Below, in pieces: positions 60,229 through 64,000 of a stretch of DNA of 64,000 nucleotides. Position 1 is the first letter of the stretch. The number at the start of each line of letters is the position of its first letter. The DNA is taken from the NCBI RefSeq assembly GCF_005239225.2, contig NC_133291.1, positions 1,240,001 to 1,304,000 of the forward strand. The letters are read 5' to 3'. This DNA is from Populus alba. Lineage: Eukaryota; Streptophyta; Magnoliopsida; Malpighiales; Salicaceae. Position numbers and translations under genes: made by a program. The notes beneath the pieces were generated by a model. It ran no database searches. It was given only the letters and a program-made list of their open reading frames with translations, and was not told the origin of the DNA.

Positions 60229-60375
60229 AAATTATCTATTTTTATTTAGGTCCTCGTTGTAACTTGATTATTTTTTTAGGTCCTCATTTTAACAAAAAAA
60301 TCAAGAAAGGAAATTTTGTTCTTAGAATCTGCCCATTTCTGTTTTCCAATTCCTGACTTTTGTGCTAAAAATGCC

Positions 60376-60855
60376 ATGGACAAAATGATAGGGCTCAATT
60401 CTTTCTTACACCCTAAAATCCCATCATCTTCAAGAATCCCTCTTCTCCACATCCAACCCACCCTCCCTCTCCCTTCTTTTCCTCTCAAAATCTCCAAGAA
60501 AACCCATCTGAGATTCCTTCTTTCTGCACAAACCAACAACAGCAGCAGCAACCCAACTCAAGAACCCAAAGAACCAGCACAAGAAATGAATTATGAGTCT
60601 TCCAATAACAATGGTGGTGGTGGTGATTTGAATAAAGATCAACCTCCTCCTTTAATCAATATCAAGTGGGGTGATTTATTACTGAACCCAAATCCTGATA
60701 ACATCTTGGCTGTTGGATTGACTGGTTTGCTTACATGGGCCAGTGTTCAAGTTCTTTGCCAGCTTTTCTTTATCTCTTTAGCCATTCTTGTTGCTGCTCT
60801 TAAGTACTCTTTTATTGCTGCTCTCCTTATTTTCATCCTCGTTACTCTTCTTTAA
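60376..60855 (+). CDS. Small probable plastid membrane protein, 159 aa
   Basis: Intronless ORF with its first in-frame ATG at 60376 (MDKMIGLNSFLHPKIPSSSR). The first 50 residues are rich in Ser, Pro, Lys, His and Leu and almost free of acidic residues, like a chloroplast transit peptide. A disordered Asn/Gly/Glu-rich linker follows (residues 52-92). The conserved-looking core NIKWGDLLLNPNPDNILAVG leads into a hydrophobic region that can form two membrane spans at about 110-139 and 140-159; the protein ends almost inside the membrane (LIFILVTLL). I know similar uncharacterised plant proteins but no function. The gene begins only about 150 bp after the tRNA-Arg, leaving little room for a separate promoter. 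The second Met (residue 4) is an alternative start. Confidence 0.75.
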   Translation: MDKMIGLNSFLHPKIPSSSRIPLLHIQPTLPLPSFPLKISKKTHLRFLLSAQTNNSSSNPTQEPKEPAQEMNYESSNNNGGGGDLNKDQPPPLINIKWGDLLLNPNPDNILAVGLTGLLTWASVQVLCQLFFISLAILVAALKYSFIAALLIFILVTLL

Positions 60856-61496
60856 AGGTATTTTGTTCCTTCTTGGAGACTTTCTTGATAGTTGTAATAA
60901 TTTCTTGAATTTTGTGTGGCAGTGTTGGTTCTTTGAGCTCCCGTCTGGGAGTGCTGCTCAGGTTTGCAGAAACTCGGAATTCCAAACTCCGAATTCCAAT
61001 TGCTGAACTTCCCTTTCACAAGCTCAAGTAACATTTCAATTGATGGATATTGAATAAAAAAGCTTAATCGGTGATGCTCTCTCCCTCCGGCATATACAGT
61101 CGTGCACAATCCTGGGCTCAGGCAATTTCTATATCCAACCAAAAAGAAGCAAGGGAAATATATTTGAAACACGACTGGATTCACATAAAATAAAAGCTCA
61201 TATGCAATTTCTGCTTGAACATTGAATAATCCTAGTGTCGTCATGTAGCGTGGATTGTTAGGGCGAGACTTGTGAACAAACAGCTGTAACATATAGAAGC
61301 AAAAGGTCAGGTACAGGCTTCCATGGCTACACTCAGAAGCTTCTCCATACAACTCGATTTGGGAACTTAATTCACCATTTGAGATGAGCTGAAGAATACA
61401 TGAAAATCTAATAAGCAAAAACAAAAGACTTGCATCAATCAGCAAAACAGAGGTGCTACGATCAAAACTAATATCTAATCACACATTAAACCTCAC
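60856..61496. other. 3' flank and non-coding DNA
   Basis: Probably the 3' untranslated region of the membrane-protein gene followed by spacer. A long minus-strand ORF (60852-61445) overlaps the end of that gene and has no recognisable domain; I do not accept it as a gene. No RRM remainder of the fragment at 61497 is present here. Confidence 0.45.
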
Positions 61497-61764
61497 CGTT
61501 CATCTCTCCCTCGTAGAAACCATGAGGTATCCTTCCAATGTACAGGACACCGGACTTATTTTTCAGCTCTTTCAATTCCGGCAAGTTCTGCCCGGGTCCA
61601 CCCTCTAATGGCCATTTCTTAACACGAAAATAAATTCTAAGACATGCGAAGAGAAGATAAAATTAAAAGAGAGAGAAAAGGGTACCAAGAAATCAGCAGA
61701 TGATTGTTTTTTATTAATTAACTGAGTTGAAGGAGGAGGAGTTTTGTTCAGTTTCTTTAAATAT
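61497..61764 (-). pseudogene. 5' fragment of a NIFK-like nucleolar RRM protein gene
   Basis: Two exon pieces on the minus strand match the N-terminal part of the plant MKI67-FHA-interacting nucleolar phosphoprotein (NIFK) family. Piece 1 (about 61686-61764) encodes LKKLNKTPPP and SSADFL and ends at a gt donor. Piece 2 (61497-61617) follows an ag acceptor and encodes WPLEGGPGQNLPELKELKNK, then VLYIGRIPHGFYEGEM, the start of the RRM, ending at a good donor (gtgagg). The start codon and the rest of the RRM and C-terminus are absent on either side. Intact relatives act in ribosome biogenesis in the nucleolus. Splice sites are kept, so this came from a genomic copy and was then truncated. Confidence 0.72.
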
Positions 61765-63735
61765 ACCCCCAAACTATTAAGATGTTATCAATTTTACGTT
61801 CAAACTGTCTTTTATATCAATTTTATCCTGAGATTAGTTTGATTTCTCAAATAGTATTTCTACTAAAATCACATAATGGATATGTTAAATCTTCTTTTAA
61901 ATAATGTTATTTTTTTTATATAGAAGAAGACTTACAATTTGAACAGAATCTGTTAAATAGTATTTGAAATAATGTTGTATTAATTAGATACTTAGAATAA
62001 ATAAAATTCTTCGGTTGAATATTTCTGAAAGTGTAAATTGTTTGGTGGTAAAATTGAGACATTCTTTGTAATTTGCGTATACTTAAGCTCTTAATATAAA
62101 GGAAAGAACTTTGCTTGGATTGTTATAGAATTAATGGATATAAACCATAGTTTTGAAATCCGGCCCGATAAGTCTATCCAGGACCCAACCGATCCAGGGT
62201 TGAAACCAGGCCGGATTGAAGAAAAAATAGAAAAATAAAAAACCCAGTGTAACCTAGTAAGACCCGGTCAAAAAACTAGTTGCAACTCGTTAACTTTTGT
62301 TTTTTTTTAAAACAATGTTATTTTGATTTTTTTAAATAAAAAAAAATTGACTCAAGCGACCCGATGACCGAGTTAAAACTCGGAACCCGGGCCTTGAATC
62401 GGGTCAGGTCTAAAAACTATAATATAAATAATAAGATGATAGGTAAATCAAATAGAACTTAAATAAAACTAAATGGAAAAAAAATTATTGACATGAAAAG
62501 GAGAAGGTGGTAGATTCACACAAAATCAATGGGCATGGGCATGGGCATGGGCACAATGTGAGTTCAGAATTCAAGACATGACACAATAATAACACAGGAT
62601 TTTCCATGAACAAGAGTGGAGTTTTTTCTACCCATAAATAGCTTAAATTTATCAACTCCACACCACCATTAGCTTTGAGCAATCAGGATTAATACATTTT
62701 TCTTTAGTATAATTAAAACAGTTCATTTTATGAGAGATTGGAGCAAATTAAGAGGATTGTCAAAATAAGTATGATGAATTTATTTTCTTGTTACGGCCTT
62801 TTCTCACTCCGCCTTCATGATGATAACCAAGGCAGGAAAAGAAGGAGACCAATTTATTTGGCTGCCCGCGGAATAAAAGAGTGAGAAAATTGAAGAAGAA
62901 GAGTGGAGAAGAGAGTACAGCTTGAAAGAGGAGGGTTTGGGAATTCAAAACGTGGGGGAGGCTTGATTTGTATTCACTTCTAAATGATTTTTAGAATTAT
63001 TTGGTGTCTAATAATAATGTGAATATAAACAGAGGGATCAAAACCGACAAGAACACCTTTGCCTAATGACAAGGGACTAAACTGAGTATTTGCATTCACT
63101 GCAACCTAAATGATTTTTAGTTTTTTTGAGTTTCATGTATGCTTTATCATTTCAAACTTTGATTTTATAAAAACTAAAATAATCTATTTTATTTATTTAT
63201 GAAGATATACTTTTAATTTATTTTACATGTAAAAATTTAACTTCCAACAAGTTTAACCAAATATATTTTTTAAAAACGTATCTAAAAATGTTTTACTTGA
63301 ACTTGTTTTTTTAAATTACAATCACAAAAACGATCACAATATCAAAAACACGCTTAGTTGCAGCTGAAAAATAAAAATAGAACTGAATGAACTTAATGAA
63401 GGACTAAACTGTGACGGTGCTTAAAGCGGAAGAACTGGATTGTATTTTGTACCAAAGTGAAAGCTCTACCAGGCTCTCGGGCTCTACAGCTTTAGTGCTT
63501 GTTAAAGATTTAACCTGCTCAGAAGAATTAACATGTATGATTAGAAGGTTCCCAAATTAAATGCAAGGGGATGGTAAATAGCAAGCCTCTCTCTACCTCG
63601 CAAACCAAACAGCTGAGCAGGCAAAAATATGAAGCCAACAGAGTGAAGCAATTAAGTAAATGATGGGCACATCAGTGTAACTAGTAATATGAACCAGCCG
63701 CCCTCAACTTCTTCCCATATAAAAGTTCCTAACAC
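61765..63735. other. Intergenic, repeats
   Basis: AT-rich DNA with the interspersed repeat at 62155-62410, a gggcat hexamer repeat at about 62531-62552, a stretch at 63010-63110 with gggactaaactgagta typical of anonymous repeat DNA, and no supported gene. Confidence 0.5.
62155..62410 (-). repeat. Interspersed repeat, inverted copy of 10838-11080
   Basis: The reverse complement carries the same ordered landmarks as the copy at 10.8-11.1 kb, including the segment aaaagttaacgagttgcaa and the gaccgggtc and gggttccgagttttaac segments. It extends further on one side (accctggatcggttgggtcc on the complement), so this copy may be more complete. No coding sequence. Confidence 0.75.
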
Positions 63736-64000
63736 ATGGTGGCATTTCCACCAATGTTGCTTGGTATCGATACCCTGACAACTTCCCGCGTATTTACAAT
63801 TGTAGCTACAAGGGTTAGATCATGGCAGATACAGAAAGGACAATCAACAACTTGTGGAAGCCCAGAAAGTATCATGTCAATGAGAAGAATGAAATCCATG
63901 CAAGCAGCTTTACCATTCCTCTATCTGCAAAGGAAAAAACTATGTGCAGCAAGAATCCTGCCACCAACAGAATAAGATGACTTATAACACACATTAAAAG
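63736..64000 (-). other. Possible end of a gene running in from the right edge, unresolved
   Basis: The minus strand has an open frame reading IDMILSGLPQVVDCPFC, then TLVATIVNTREVVRVSIPSN, and ending NATMC before a stop near 63736. Upstream of it is a plausible acceptor (ctttgcag, about 63930). The plus strand also has an ORF (63736-63975). I recognise no family on either strand. It could be a last exon, a 3' untranslated region or chance. Confidence 0.25.

Noticed and set aside
60852..61445. 197-codon minus-strand ORF beside the plastid protein gene
   Set aside because: No domain, composition of random frame, and it overlaps the 3' end of a better supported gene.

Overview
The window looks like nuclear DNA of a dicot plant. 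Genes are intron-rich with GT-AG splicing and plant-only families (PETAL LOSS trihelix factor, CYP77A, UGT94-type glycosyltransferase), and they sit in very AT-rich DNA full of small transposons. The repeats, the closeness of the proteins to poplar-type sequences and a recurring MITE that I associate with Salicaceae suggest Populus or a close relative. That assignment is inference from memory, not a search result.

Layout. 0.25-0.78 kb: broken DUF662 (RAB6-interacting golgin) copy. 1.5-6.5 kb, minus: complete 16-exon kelch-repeat gene. 7.2-10.0 kb, minus: tandem pair of UGT94-like genes, the first a pseudogene that has lost its UDP-sugar-binding box, the second intact. 12.2-16.1 kb, plus: 5-exon gene for a plant-specific coiled-coil protein with an in-frame 57-bp duplication. 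16.6 kb: SINE with target-site duplication. 18.5-26.5 kb: tandem duplication of a 4-kb unit, each copy with one intronless gene for an unrecognised 183-aa protein. 26.5-36.4 kb: no confident host gene; it holds MITEs, a 1.23-kb CACTA element with a transposase remnant, and SINEs. 36.4-39.4 kb, plus: 3-exon ATL-type RING-H2 E3 ligase. 39.4-43.9 kb: SINEs, MITEs and an 87-bp GC-rich mini-element. 43.9-45.5 kb, minus: intronless CYP77A. 45.5-52.4 kb: AT-rich repeats and microsatellites. 52.4-54.9 kb, minus: 2-exon PETAL LOSS orthologue. 54.9-60.1 kb: repeats. 60.15 kb: tRNA-Arg(TCG). 60.4-60.9 kb, plus: small probable plastid membrane protein. 61.5-61.8 kb: 5' fragment of a NIFK-like RRM gene. 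The rest is repeats and one unresolved edge ORF.

The host genes have unrelated roles (vesicle traffic, glycosylation, ubiquitination, cutin-type fatty-acid oxidation, floral patterning, translation), so the window is not a pathway cluster. I found no clearly new biological system. The most informative observations are the tandem-duplicated orphan gene with an exact breakpoint and mismatched upstream regions, the kelch gene whose last-but-two exon ends at a splice donor that doubles as a stop codon, and several transposon insertions whose target-site duplications can be read directly.
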